Assembly: GCA_030765055.1 (NCBI GenBank)
Contig: CM060950.1
Location: 275,460,540-275,524,539 of the forward strand
Reading direction: 5' to 3'
DNA length: 64,000 bases
DNA from: Mantis religiosa
Taxonomy: Eukaryota; Arthropoda; Insecta; Mantodea; Mantidae
Both the position numbers and the translations under genes were made by a program. This document shows positions 20,657-30,200 of this stretch, in pieces. Under the pieces are notes generated by a model. It was not told the origin of the DNA, made no database searches, and was given only the letters and a program-made list of their open reading frames with translations. Numbering within the stretch: the first letter of the stretch is position 1; every line of letters starts with the position of its first letter.

Positions 20657-21148
20657 TGTCACCCAATTATCGGGAAGCACCACAAACAACAGCTGAGAAG
20701 GGACCGGAGGCCACGCCACGCCCACTCATTTGTCTCCTGTCACTAACTGAAGGGATGGTTAGGGGAGGGATGTCGGGCCCCTGAGCCGTCTCTTTACCCT
20801 TCTCCTAGGTTCTGGAAACTCGGGACATTCAATTTAATCGAGAACCTTCTAGATCGGCAAGCAGACCCTATATAAGCAACACGTCGTGCCAGGGGCAGTC
20901 AGTCAGTGTTTGACGTGCTAGCGAACGAGCGCCGTGTTAAGGAACGAGAAGACTGTGTACGTGCATCGGAGTATTGTCCGTAATTACTAGTGCAAGTGAA
21001 ATTGTAACGGACGAACTGGTGAATTGTAATTGTGTGCAGTACGCAATTCTGTGTAATTGGCAAGTGTTAAACTGTAAGTCGGTGGAAATAAAGAACATTT
21101 TTGAGTGGTGAAATTGGACTTTTCATTTCACGAACCCACAAAGTCACA
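20657..21148 (+). repeat. 3' LTR of copy A (492 bases)
   Basis: Same ends, TATA, initiator and AATAAA signal as the 5' LTR. It retains 29 bases (starting GCCACGCCCACTC, near 20,715) that the 5' LTR lacks. No other difference is seen by eye. Confidence 0.95.
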
Positions 21149-21401
21149 ATATTCACTCACTTTAGTCAATGACCCTTGTTTCAGTTTAAATAACTCAGTT
21201 CTGAAGACAGTCCTGAGGGCAAGCAAGAGGTGCACAGTCGGGAACAAAAGAAAGAGTCACAGTTTCAGATTTATTTTATCATTTAGTCATTTGTTGCTAA
21301 TATTTTTCTCTGAAATGTTTATTTCTTGTGAAACTATTTATTATTTTTTTATAAAATTACTTGTTAAGATTTTAGTTAATTGATGGAAATTAATCATTTC
21401 T

Positions 21402-21625
21402 TCACACTAGCCGTACATAGGCTAAGGTTTATCATAGAGTCAACATGAAAAATTCAATGCAACGTAGTCGGGCCCAAATGACCTTGTTGTCGACGGGCCC
21501 TAAAACACTACACACTCACTCACTCACTCAATGCAACGGCCGGGATTTGAACCACGGATCTCCTGATTTCCGTCCAGTCGCTCTTACCCATTGAGCTACC
21601 ACGGCCAACTTGCTGTCATGACATT
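21402..21625 (-). mobile_element. tRNA-derived SINE S2, left arm, with a small insertion
   Basis: On the minus strand the head has an A box (TAGCTCAATGGG, near 21,595) and a B box (GGTTCAAATCC, near 21,550). The tail side repeats ACTAGCCGTACATAGGC. It is interrupted at about 21,475-21,535 by a piece ending in CACTCACTCACTCA; AATGCAACG lies on both sides of this insert (near 21,467 and 21,530), so it is itself a tiny insertion with a target duplication. Confidence 0.7.
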
Positions 21626-21633
21626 CAATTCTT

Positions 21634-21819
21634 CATTTGACTCGTATATTTCCCCGGTAAACCACTAGGGGCTCTCGCATTCCAGATACACCGTTTGTGG
21701 CGACTTACAATTGTAAGTACTTGCATTGTAAGTACTTACAATGGTAAGTCGCCACAAACGGTGTATCTCGGATGCGAGAGCCTCTAGTGTTTTACCGGGG
21801 AAATATACGAGTCAAATGG
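21634..21819. repeat. 186-base near-perfect palindrome
   Basis: Left arm starting CATTTGACTCGTATATTTCC and right arm ending in its complement pair over about 75 bases; they include the GGTGTATCT/AGATACACC and CGACTTAC/GTAAGTCG segments. The centre (about 21,708-21,750) is built of TTACAAT/GTAAGTACTT units. It may be a fold-back MITE or the centre of a larger inverted duplication, because related SINE sequence flanks both sides in opposite orientation. Confidence 0.85.
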
Positions 21820-21905
21820 AGTAACAGCGAGTGGACTAGAACCAGGAGATCCGTGGTTCAAATCCCGGCCGTGGCATTGAATTTTTCATGTTGACTCTAT
21901 CTACT
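21820..21905 (+). mobile_element. SINE S2, right arm
   Basis: Contains GGAGATCCGTGG, the B box GGTTCAAATCC and GGCCGTGGCATTGAATTTTTC, the reverse counterpart of the left arm, without the small insertion. It lacks the tail of the family. Confidence 0.7.
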
Positions 21906-22380
<475 letters not shown>

Positions 22381-22600
22381 TTACACACACGCAATCACAC
22401 ACGCACACACTCTCACGCATACACACCCACTGAGCACTATGTACACCATGTACAGTTTTCGCAGTTATACTGTGCGACACTTTGGAGCTCGGCGAGGATC
22501 CATGTTGCCGTGACTCCGGCCTCTGCCCGTGAGGACGTCCGGCCGTGGGCCGGGGAGTGTTGGGGGGTGCTGGGCGCGCAGATTAGGCGAGCCGCCGTGT

Positions 22601-24232
22601 TTAAAATATCTTTATTCTGGAATGTTTCCGATGCTGCGGCTCGCCCTTCCCAATATTGGATATTTTCGGGGTTTTGTGGTGACGTATGCGAACCCAGGTG
22701 GAGGAGGCCCGTTTCAGGATGACCTCAGGTATTGTGGGGGAGTTGGTTTCCAGGTGGATTTGGCGGTTTGTGGTGAGGAGAGGAACAGAAAGGATCTTTC
22801 TGAGGGAGAGGTTTTGGATTGTTTGGAGGTACTTAATTGTTGATTTGGATGCGTTGGCCCAGGCCACACACGCATACAGGACCACCGACAGTATAAATGT
22901 CCTATATAGGACAAGCTTGAATTTCAGTTTGAGTTGTTTACTCCTGAAGATGGGGGCGCATAACTTTAATCGCTGCCGCCCTTTATTGGCGATATCTTTT
23001 ATATGGGTTGACCAGTTCATGGTACGTGACAACGTCACGCCCAAGTACTTGACTTGCTGACGGCAGTGTAATAGCTGACCACCGACCGTTAGGTCCATAG
23101 CCAAAGGGCGCCGCTTTGTAAAATGAATCAGCTGGCATTTGTTTGGATTCATTTTGGCTTTCCAATCATGGAGCCATGAGAGGAAGCGGTCTGTATACCG
23201 CTGCATTTCTAATGGGCCGAAACGATAGTTTTTGTGGTGGTTGTAGATTGCAGTGTCGTCAGCGTACATGGCCACTTTGTACCTGGCGTCCACGGGGTAG
23301 TCGTTAGTGAACATAATATGCAGAAATGGTGACATGATCGCCCCCTGTGGTACGCCAGCCTGCATGACCCTTTCCTTAGAGGAAGAGCCACCCACTTGAA
23401 CGTAGAAGCGCCGATTTTTCAAAAAGCTGTGCAGCATCGGAGTTGAAATTTGGAGGCCGGGAAAGTTTCGGTGCATCTTATAAATAAGGACGTTGTGCCA
23501 ACACCGGTCGAAGGCGGCTTCTACATCCAGAAATAACGCCAACGTTGAAGCCCCATTGTTAAATTGCTCGGTTACGTCGTCTGCTAATCTGAGGAGCTGA
23601 AGCTCGGCAGAATGTCGTTTTCTAAAGCCAAACTGAGAATTTGAAAGTTCATGGTCCGAAACTTGTTTTTGGAGTCGAGAAAGTATGATTTTTTCGAGCA
23701 ATTTACCAATTGTAGACAAGAGACTAATGGGGCGGTAATTTTGAGGTTGCCTGGTGCTTTTCCCCTGCTTCGGGAGCATTATCACCTTGGCTCGTTTCCA
23801 AGTGTCGGGGAAATGGTTGTGCTGCAAACAGGCGTTGAATATTTTAGTGAGCTGCACCAGCGCTTTTCTCGGAAGATGTTTGAGTTCCTCATTAGTCACT
23901 TTGTCCGGGCCGGCGGCTTTCCCATTAGGTAGCTTCCTAATGAGCTTGTAGACTTCCTGTGGGTTTGTAAGGGGCAGATGTTGCTCATGCTTCTGTGCCA
24001 CCCAGTTTTGTACCCAAGCGTCAACCTCCCTCTCTAATTCGAGGTTGGTTGCCGCGTTTTCGCTGAATCGGTCCTGTAGACAGTCAGCGAAAACCTCGGC
24101 TTTCTCCTTAGAGGAGAAGTGCAGACCTAGTTGAGTTTGGAGCGCCTCAGTGGCGGTGTCGGCGTTTGAGGAGACTTTAAATGCCTTTAACAATTTCCAC
24201 AAACTATGGTCCGAATGGGTCGTACTCAGCAT
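22601..24232 (-). CDS. J1 ORF2 reverse transcriptase part
   Basis: A 543-residue open frame. It shows the LINE reverse transcriptase blocks in order: LPNGKAAGPDKVTNEEL, YRPISLLSTIGKLLEKII, FGFRKRHSAELQLLRL, LALFLDVEAAFDRCWHN (motif A), MQAGVPQGAIMSPFLH (motif B), VAMYADDTAIYNHHK (motif C with both aspartates) and KYLGVTLSRTMNW. The C-terminal region includes LYACVAWANASKSTI, typical for Jockey. As annotated this is only the second half of ORF2; a frameshift near 24,240-24,300 separates it from the endonuclease. Confidence 0.93.
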   Translation of the reverse strand: MLSTTHSDHSLWKLLKAFKVSSNADTATEALQTQLGLHFSSKEKAEVFADCLQDRFSENAATNLELEREVDAWVQNWVAQKHEQHLPLTNPQEVYKLIRKLPNGKAAGPDKVTNEELKHLPRKALVQLTKIFNACLQHNHFPDTWKRAKVIMLPKQGKSTRQPQNYRPISLLSTIGKLLEKIILSRLQKQVSDHELSNSQFGFRKRHSAELQLLRLADDVTEQFNNGASTLALFLDVEAAFDRCWHNVLIYKMHRNFPGLQISTPMLHSFLKNRRFYVQVGGSSSKERVMQAGVPQGAIMSPFLHIMFTNDYPVDARYKVAMYADDTAIYNHHKNYRFGPLEMQRYTDRFLSWLHDWKAKMNPNKCQLIHFTKRRPLAMDLTVGGQLLHCRQQVKYLGVTLSRTMNWSTHIKDIANKGRQRLKLCAPIFRSKQLKLKFKLVLYRTFILSVVLYACVAWANASKSTIKYLQTIQNLSLRKILSVPLLTTNRQIHLETNSPTIPEVILKRASSTWVRIRHHKTPKISNIGKGEPQHRKHSRIKIF

Positions 24233-24351
24233 CTTGTTTTCCCACTGTTCAATTTTGTTAACTTTAATTTTTGCCGAATGATGTTACTTAGCCATTTTGC
24301 TAGCGTTTTATACTCATGCTGACGGGTGTACCGCCACAGTCTCGCCAGACG

Positions 24352-25277
24352 TCAACGTCGGGCAATGAGCCGTTCCACCTCAGGGTACGTGCAGAAACTG
24401 GGTGGACTTGTGGTATATGAGGTAGCGTTTCGTCTGACCGTGCGCAGCGAGGCGGTGAAGTTTTCAATGGCGGCGTCAATGTCCGCCTCGCTGTGGTATG
24501 ACAGTCCGGATTGCGCCATCCTGTGCATATCGAGCGTGTAAGTTGTCCAGTTTGTTTCTGCTCGCCTCGGCGGACCGGTTACACCGGCCGCGAGAGAGCC
24601 GCAGAGCTCGAAATCCACAGGCAAATGGTCGGAATCCAGACTGTGATACACAATAAGATTGTTTGTAATTGCCGCATGTTTTGTTAGAACGAAGTCCAAA
24701 ATTTCAGGATCAAGTCCCGTTCTATGCCAAAATGTGGGTTCTAGGGGGAGGTGTACCTTGAGGTCGTCATTTTCAGTTATAAGTCCAACCATGAGACTTC
24801 CAGCCGCGTTCGCTCGACGAGAAAACCACCACGGGTGTCGAGCGTTGAAATCTCCTGCAATTATAACGTGGTCCTCTAAAGCAAGGATTTGTTCGAGGTC
24901 TTGTATGAAGTTAGGGGAGGTGGGAGGCCAATAAAGCGCTACCAGCATCACCGTCCTGTTGTTCGCACGGATTTTTAGAGCCGTGCACTCCAGTGCTGCC
25001 AAAGCAGGTAGCGTAACCGGAGCATGAGCAACTGTGTTTTTTTTAAAAAGATGGCAGTACCCCCCCCCCCCCTTGTCTGCCAATTCTGTCAGTCAATTCT
25101 GTTATACCCCTGGAGTTTAAAAGTGCGCTCCGGATTTAATTTAGTTTCGCAAATGAATGCGATGTCAATTTTGTTACGCCGCAGGTAGTTTTCAAGTTCG
25201 TAGCGCTGCCTGTAGATGCCGTTGGCATTCCACAGGAGCGCGCGAGATAAAGTTATACCTCCCCTGCGTAAAGTCAT
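24352..25277 (-). pseudogene. J1 ORF2 endonuclease part, frame-broken
   Basis: The N-terminal piece 25,277-25,089 reads LLWNANGIYRQRYELENYL and IAFICETKLNPE, the first two blocks of the APE-type endonuclease that nicks the target. The rest is in another frame (25,083-24,352): VALYWPPTSPNF, IIAGDFNARHPWWFS and HSLDSDHLPVDFEL contain the catalytic N, D and H blocks. The break sits at a duplicated CAGAATTG motif (25,085-25,105) beside a run of 13 C (25,060-25,072). All catalytic blocks survive. Confidence 0.88.
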
Positions 25278-25440
25278 TTACTCCAGGAGTGTAGAGATGG
25301 CGCATATGATTATTTCTGCTTTGTCCCAAGTGTTGCTGCAGCTTTTAAATTGTTCGATGAAAGGCCGCAGCTTGGTTAACATGGAGGAAATATTTAAATC
25401 TTTAATTAAGGAGAGTAGCTCCTTAAGTCCGCCCAGATCA

Positions 25441-26577
25441 CTAGTGGGTGCCTGAGACGGGGGGGGGGGGGGGAAGTAGGAGGGGGACCAGTTGGTGGTG
25501 GCACAGGTGCCGTTCGTCCTCCGGCAGGGCCTGCAAAGGACACGCCTTCTCTAACCAGGGCCGGTGGGTGATGGGCCTTGGCCCTGGTTGTACACTGGGA
25601 CCTGCCCTGGCTATGGCTGCCAGTTGGCGGCGGTGACGTTCGTTCCTGAACGTTTCACAGCCTCGATAGCTGGCAGGATGTGTCTCCCCACAATTAGCGC
25701 AGTGGGGTACGACGTCCTGCGTCGCCTTTTTGGGGCAGTCAGCGAGGCGGTGAATGCCACCGCAGAAGACACACCGGGAGGTCATATTGCGCATTCTAAA
25801 AGTATGTCCAAGTTGTTGGCAGTTGTAACATTGAGTATTATTTTGATTTGTTTTCAGAACCTCCACGGTGACCATCATATGGCACACTTCTCTTTCCTGA
25901 AGAATTTGCTTATTACTGGTGGTCCTGTCTAAAGACACCTGATAGTTGGGCAGAGGCCTGCCGCGGGAAACCATCTGGCGCACCTGGACGCCTGTGTAGC
26001 TCTTCGCTTCGAGGGACTCCCGGATGAAATCTACTTCCAGGTTCTCCGGAAGCCGTTTGTTGACCACACGGAGGGGCTGATCGCTCCTGGGAGTGAAGCT
26101 GTAGGACTCCAAACCGACGTCCTTCAGGCGTCCCATGGTGGGCACGGCGTCCTGTTTCCTGCCCAGGAAAAGCTTCAGGCAGTTCCTGGTGCTCTGCAGC
26201 TTGTACGTGTTTGGTGGGAGGGAGTCCCGGAGGATGCGAAGCACCTTCGCGGCTTGGCGGTTGTCGGGGATGATGATCCTCGGGGGTTTCTTTTCACCCG
26301 GCGTCTGCTGTTCTGCCGCTGAGGCCGCGGCGGATGTGCTGATACTCACCGTGGATTCCCGTAGGGGAAGGGATCCGTCCCTTTCAGCTGCCAAAGTGCG
26401 GGCGCTGCGGACCCTTAGCACTCGTGGTACCTCTGACGTTACTAGAGGAACCTCGGGCCGAACAGCCGAGCCCCTCCTTCGGGAGTTGTTCGGATTGGGA
26501 TGGCTTCGAGGGGGCAGTGTGTTCCCGATACCCGTGGGAGATTGGGTACGTCTTCGCTCGGGGTTGAGGGAAGCCAT
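25441..26577 (-). pseudogene. J1 ORF1 C-terminal half (Gag-like, zinc knuckles)
   Basis: The conserved part starts near 26,290 with KKPPRIIIPDNRQAAKVL, a Jockey Gag RNA-binding region. Three zinc knuckles follow: CYNCQQLGHTFRMRN, where the expected final cysteine is replaced, CVFCGGIHRLADC, and CANCGETHPASYRGC. It ends at a 15-G run (25,459-25,473). The open frame continues upstream to a methionine at 26,577, but the first about 73 residues derive from the inserted unit at 26,357-26,890 rather than from the LINE. The protein normally coats LINE RNA. Confidence 0.85.
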
Positions 26578-26890
26578 TAAGTTTCCGAGTACTAGCCTGC
26601 TAAGCTAGTAGAAGGTGTGCTAGATCACCAGGCGGCCCCACCGAGGTCATATCGGTAGTCTTCACCTTGAGTTTTGACGCGCGTAAGTGGCGTATCCACT
26701 TCCATCCCGTCTTGTGTCCCTAGGACCAGATGGTGGGGCTTGTTAGGAAACTAGGTCTTGCCCTACGGAAAGCCCCACGGAGGATGCCGGGCGCCCTTTA
26801 AGGGACAGCTCGGATAACTCCCTGGTTGAAAGAGGCCCGGGTCTTGTTCCTACGGGTTCAAGGCTAATGGGGGTAGAACCTCTGGACTCA
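26357..26890 (-). mobile_element. 534-base mobile unit (U1) inside J1 ORF1
   Basis: The 13-base sequence ACTCACCGTGGAT stands on both sides (26,344-26,356 and 26,891-26,903), as expected for a target duplication. The enclosed 534 bases recur, in the other orientation and with few differences, inside a gypsy copy at 40,508-41,028. Both copies begin (unit sense) TGAGTCCAGAGG and share homology to GGACGGAT followed by CCCTT. The unit contains an open frame from an ATG (26,577) rich in P, R and S; no known domain is visible. It has no poly-A tail. It could be an unknown retroposon or the 5' end of an unseen LINE. Confidence 0.75.
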
Positions 26891-26892
26891 AC

Positions 26893-27500
26893 TCACCGTG
26901 GATGTGGTGACTGCCCTGGTGGTGGTGGCTGGGGTGGAGGCGGGGGTGGAAGGCGGGGGTGGAAGGCGGGGGTGGAAGGCGGTTTTGGCTGGACTGTTGA
27001 GGGAGGCTTTTTCCCCGCGGGTGGAAGCTGTGGTCTCGGCCGGGGGCTCGGAAGGTTGGGCATGGTAGGTATGTCACTGTCGTCGTCGTCGGACTCCGAC
27101 AGTGCAATGTAACGGTTGCTGGTGCTGAGGGTTGGGGTGGGAGCTGTTGATGGGCGCTGGAGATGCTTCGTCTTATTCTTTTTCTTCCCAAGGAGTTTTG
27201 AGCCGGAACGTTCACTGTCTGAATCACTTTCCCGGCCGCTGCTGCGGTGGTGAGGGCGCTTTCTGGCGGCGGCTACCTGCCATCCTTCTCCCAGCTGTAC
27301 CAGGTGTCGCTTCTTTGCGGCATGCTCCTTGTAGCAGGAGGCAAGGTCATTGGCTATTTTCGAGAAGTTCCGCGACTCTGGCTCCATATTTGCGAGCATT
27401 TCTTGGTAGTATATTATTTCTCGCTGCAGATCGCGGACTTCTTTTTCCAATTTTTGGGTCTGCTTCAGCTTTTTCGCATCCTCCGGTGTGGTGGTGTCCA
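26893..27500 (-). pseudogene. J1 ORF1 N-terminal half
   Basis: I place the start at the methionine at 27,500 (MDTTTPEDAKKLKQTQ), because the open frame upstream of it runs into another element. A coiled coil follows (LEKEVRDLQREIIYYQEML), then a basic stretch, NRYIALSESDDDD and a proline-rich region encoded by 13-base tandem repeats (26,940-26,980). This is the usual N-terminal layout of a Jockey ORF1. It is cut off from its C-terminal half by unit U1. The remaining frame offset could come from a change in 13-base repeat number. Confidence 0.75.
26940..26982 (+). repeat. Three 13-base tandem repeats
   Basis: CGGGGGTGGAAGG is repeated three times, followed by a degenerate copy. Because 13 is not a multiple of three, each gain or loss shifts the ORF1 frame on the minus strand. 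Confidence 0.85.
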
Positions 27501-27649
27501 TTGGCGCTTCATGTGCTGCTGCCGCGACAGCCAGTGGCGGCGCAGTGGGAGGGTTGGTGCTGCCAGCCTGCTCCGGCACAGCTATAAAGGCGGCCAGCTG
27601 ACTGCCTCGGGGCAGGTCCCCCGTGATCTGGTCCCCCGTGATCTCCCGT

Positions 27650-29012
27650 GTAGGTTTGTTCTCTCCGCCGCAAAACAGGGGTGGTCCTCTGCCTGGAGAG
27701 CCAACCGCATAACTTCGAGAGGAGGCACCACCACACTCGTGCGCCTGCATCTAGCCGACAGCGCGGAGAGGGATACTGCCTTGAGGACGGGACTGTCCTT
27801 ATTAGGGCGCCGTCTCAGAGTCGAGGCAAGCAAGTTAGAGCGACACGTTCCCTGTCGGCGATGCTGCAACTATGGCCACTGCGCCACCACCTGCACCACT
27901 CCACCTAGATGCCACTACTGTGGGACACAGTGTCTCACCGCCGAATGCACGAAGCATGATCTACCGCACCGACGCAGATACTGCGCCACCTGCAATGGTC
28001 TAGGCCATTTTACAGGTCAGGTGCAGTGCCCTCGCTATCCCAGAACGAGGCTTCAAGCACAACGCAGCACTGCAGCGACCAGGGAGGAAGAGGCTCCAAG
28101 CTTACCATATACCGTAGCAGCAGCAGCTGCCTTCTTTCCCGACGAATGTCTGAGGGAAGCCATGCAGGATCTTCGGAGGGAACTACAGACCTTTGGAGAC
28201 CGTCTCGCCTCGTTTGAGAACGCCATCGCCGACATACAGTCGTCCAGAGAGGACATCCATCACCTCCACTCCGAGGAACTCAACATTGCTCCACGCCTAG
28301 GCCAACTAGAACAAACAATCACCACAAACATCACAGAACGCCACACAGAACAGACCGAACGACTCTTGAAGTTAACAGCAATTACCCAGCGATTTGCCGA
28401 CACCACAACTGACATCCAGACTCAACTACACCTTCTCCAACAAGAGCTACACCAACTCAACAGCAGTGACGACTCATCCTCTGTGAAGCGCAAGCTCTCA
28501 CGCTTGGAGGAGAGTCACTCGCATACAGGTGCCAAACTCAACCAGCTCCTAGACCTCAACCAACAGCTCCGCAGCATGGGTGAGCAGCATACTCCAGTAT
28601 TTTGTACAGACAGTCCCTCAAACAACAAATACACATTGACTCCAGCTTCTTGGATAAAACCCCGCGAACTGACTGACAGTACTCCAACCGCAACCTCAAC
28701 TGCCCCCCCCTCCAGACCTGACAACCAAAAGCACCACGACTTCCAAATAAACCCCCCGGCTCAAGTAGCCGCCAAAGCCCCCTACTTTCCACGCGCCACG
28801 GTCAGGGCCTTTGGGTCATGGCTGTCGCCTGGCCTGCATTCTTCTACCCGCAGCTGCTATGGGCAGCTAGCATAGCAACAGCACCTCGAATAACGGGGGT
28901 GCTCTTAGCAGAACCCCGACCGGCTGAGATAAAGCCGCATATAAATAAACTATATACCCCAGCAACACCTTTAAAATTAAATAAACATCCCAAAATAAAA
29001 AAAAAGGAAAAA
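27650..29012 (+). mobile_element. 5'-truncated retroposon carrying only ORF1
   Basis: A plus-strand element lying head-to-head with J1. It starts within a Gag-like ORF, ends the ORF at 28,875, and after a 3' region of about 130 bases (AATAAA-type signals near 28,945 and 28,980) reaches an A-rich tail (28,990-29,012). No endonuclease or reverse transcriptase follows ORF1. It is therefore an ORF1-only derivative of a LINE, or a member of a Gag-only family. The left boundary is approximate. Confidence 0.72.
27660..28875 (+). CDS. ORF1/Gag-like protein with zinc knuckles, 5' truncated
   Basis: The frame is open from 27,247, but the part before about 27,650 is antisense to J1 and is not counted. 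The recognisable protein begins near NRITSRGGTTTLVRLHLAD and continues with an RNA-binding-like segment. Cysteine-rich knuckles follow (CRRCCNYGHCATTC, CHYCGTQCLTAEC, CATCNGLGHFTGQVQC), then a long coiled-coil region (MQDLRRELQTFGDRLASFEN; TTTDIQTQLHLLQQELHQL). The C-terminus is S/T/P-rich. Zinc knuckles in LINE ORF1 proteins bind element RNA. No natural start codon can be given. Confidence 0.78.
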
Positions 29013-29599
29013 AAAACCTCGGGGCACTTGACTACCAGCTGGCTGAGGCGGAGCGGCTGTTGTAACGGCTGCCGCCATGTTGGAGCGGAGGTCAGTGCTC
29101 TTGCTGCGAACAGCGTGGCTTGGGAACGCCAACCGTTGCGTGCAACAAGGGCACACAGCTGAGCGTCCCACGCTGTTTCTTTGCGGTTTTCTGTTTTATC
29201 CGCGTCACGTTCACTAAGCACTGCACTGTTCACACACCACGGTACACCACTGTTTCTTACTAGAAACTAAAACTCCATCATGCAAAAGGTATGGAATTTC
29301 AAGGCCAATATACAGCTATTCACTTTTAAACATATGACTATTAATTTGTCTTCCAATATGCCATTATACCTACAACAAAGTGTATAATGTAACTATTTCT
29401 GCAAAGATTTTTTTTTGATTAACATGAAGTTGATTGGTTTGAATTATGGTATCGAGGAGATTTGGCACTGCAACCAGTCTTAATCTATTGTACCTATGGC
29501 CTCAAGTGGCTCACTCAGATTCTGCCATGGAGCGTCAAGTTACCCACCGACACTTCTACCGTCAAAGAGAACACTAGATGAGTGATGATGTGAAATGAT
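29013..29599. other. Unassigned stretch, GC-rich at first
   Basis: 29,013-29,200 is much richer in G and C than its surroundings. It contains a short open frame on the minus strand (29,233-28,844) that overlaps the A-rich tail of the preceding element and resembles nothing I know. No feature supported. Confidence 0.4.
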
Positions 29600-29775
29600 A
29601 ATGGAGATGAAATGGAGGGACAGGAAATTCAGTGGATGTAATTTATACCTACCCAGCATTCGCCTAATGATCTGGGAAAACCACCGGGAAAAAAAAAACA
29701 TGGATTAGGAAGGCCGGCCACGGGAATCGAATCCAGACATCCTGTATGTGGAAACACGAAGTAGATAGAAACATA
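29600..29775 (-). mobile_element. tRNA-type SINE, diverged S1-like
   Basis: On the minus strand there is a B-box-like GGATTCGATTCC (near 29,730), followed by CCGGTGGTTTTCCCAG-like sequence and a CATTCGCC motif found in S1 bodies. Ends and tail are unclear. Confidence 0.55.
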
Positions 29776-29939
29776 AACTTTTCTAAGGATGATGTACAGA
29801 GTTATATAAAAACAAACAATAGTGGGGAAAAAATTATATAAAAGAGGTTAAGTTTAAGGTTAAAATTAGGAAAGGCAATAAAGCTACCATATATACTGAG
29901 ACCACCATTGATCCTTTTCTTTTCTTTAATATCCAAGTA

Positions 29940-30200
29940 TTCCTGCGTTCACTAAGGGAGAATTTAAATTTTTTTGTATTCTTTGGAGTACCTGTAAATG
30001 TAAGGACCTCTTAGCCCGGTATCTTTCCCTTAATACTATAAGAGGGTGGCAGTCATACAGCAAATAAGATACAGTTTCATCTGCTTTATTACATCTAAAG
30101 CAAATTGGTTCTGTTATTTTGCCAGTTTTAATGTCCCTTCAGCTGGCATTGCCCATGCATTAGGACCAAAAACAGCTGAGTTTGTCATATGTATGTAACA
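29940..30200 (-). pseudogene. LINE C-terminal zinc finger relic
   Basis: The minus strand encodes GKITEPICFRCNKADETVSY, then LLYDCHPLIVLRERYRAK. This is the C-X2-C...ET...C finger that ends many LINE ORF2 proteins, with tyrosine in place of the usual histidine. It is similar in plan to the finger at 2.2 kb. No neighbouring domains are recognisable; it is a very old fragment. Confidence 0.65.

Larger units (their letters stand above)
15416..21148 (+). mobile_element. Nearly intact Ty3/gypsy LTR retrotransposon (copy A)
   Basis: A complete element: 5' LTR, primer-binding site, gag, pol in the -1 frame, polypurine tract and 3' LTR, flanked by the 4-base direct repeat ATAT (15,412-15,415 and 21,149-21,152). 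Pol order is protease, reverse transcriptase, RNase H, integrase, which defines Ty3/gypsy. There is no envelope-like frame between pol and the 3' LTR, so it should spread only inside cells. The LTRs agree apart from one 29-base gap and both ORFs are open, so the insertion is young and may be active. Confidence 0.96.
22440..27500 (-). mobile_element. Jockey-like LINE (copy J1), two ORFs, frame-damaged
   Basis: The minus-strand order is ORF1 (27,500 to 25,441), endonuclease (25,277-24,352), reverse transcriptase (24,232-22,601) and a short 3' region. ORF1 ends in zinc knuckles and ORF2 has an APE-type endonuclease and a YADDT reverse transcriptase with no RNase H, as in Jockey-clade LINEs. Damage is limited: an inserted mobile unit in ORF1, a small duplication in the endonuclease and a frameshift between endonuclease and reverse transcriptase. 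The exact 3' end is unclear. Confidence 0.88.

Noticed and set aside
26893..26903. Splice donor (CG|GTGAGT) at the start of unit U1, making it an intron
   Set aside because: The donor-like GTGAGT is part of the 13-base direct repeat and also present at the other end; the same unit stands in an unrelated gypsy, so insertion explains it better.
26850..27227. 125-residue proline/histidine-rich minus-strand frame
   Set aside because: A shifted-frame shadow of the J1 ORF1 proline-rich repeats.
28844..29233. 129-residue minus-strand frame
   Set aside because: It overlaps the A-rich tail of a retroposon (giving a phenylalanine run) and has no recognisable domain.
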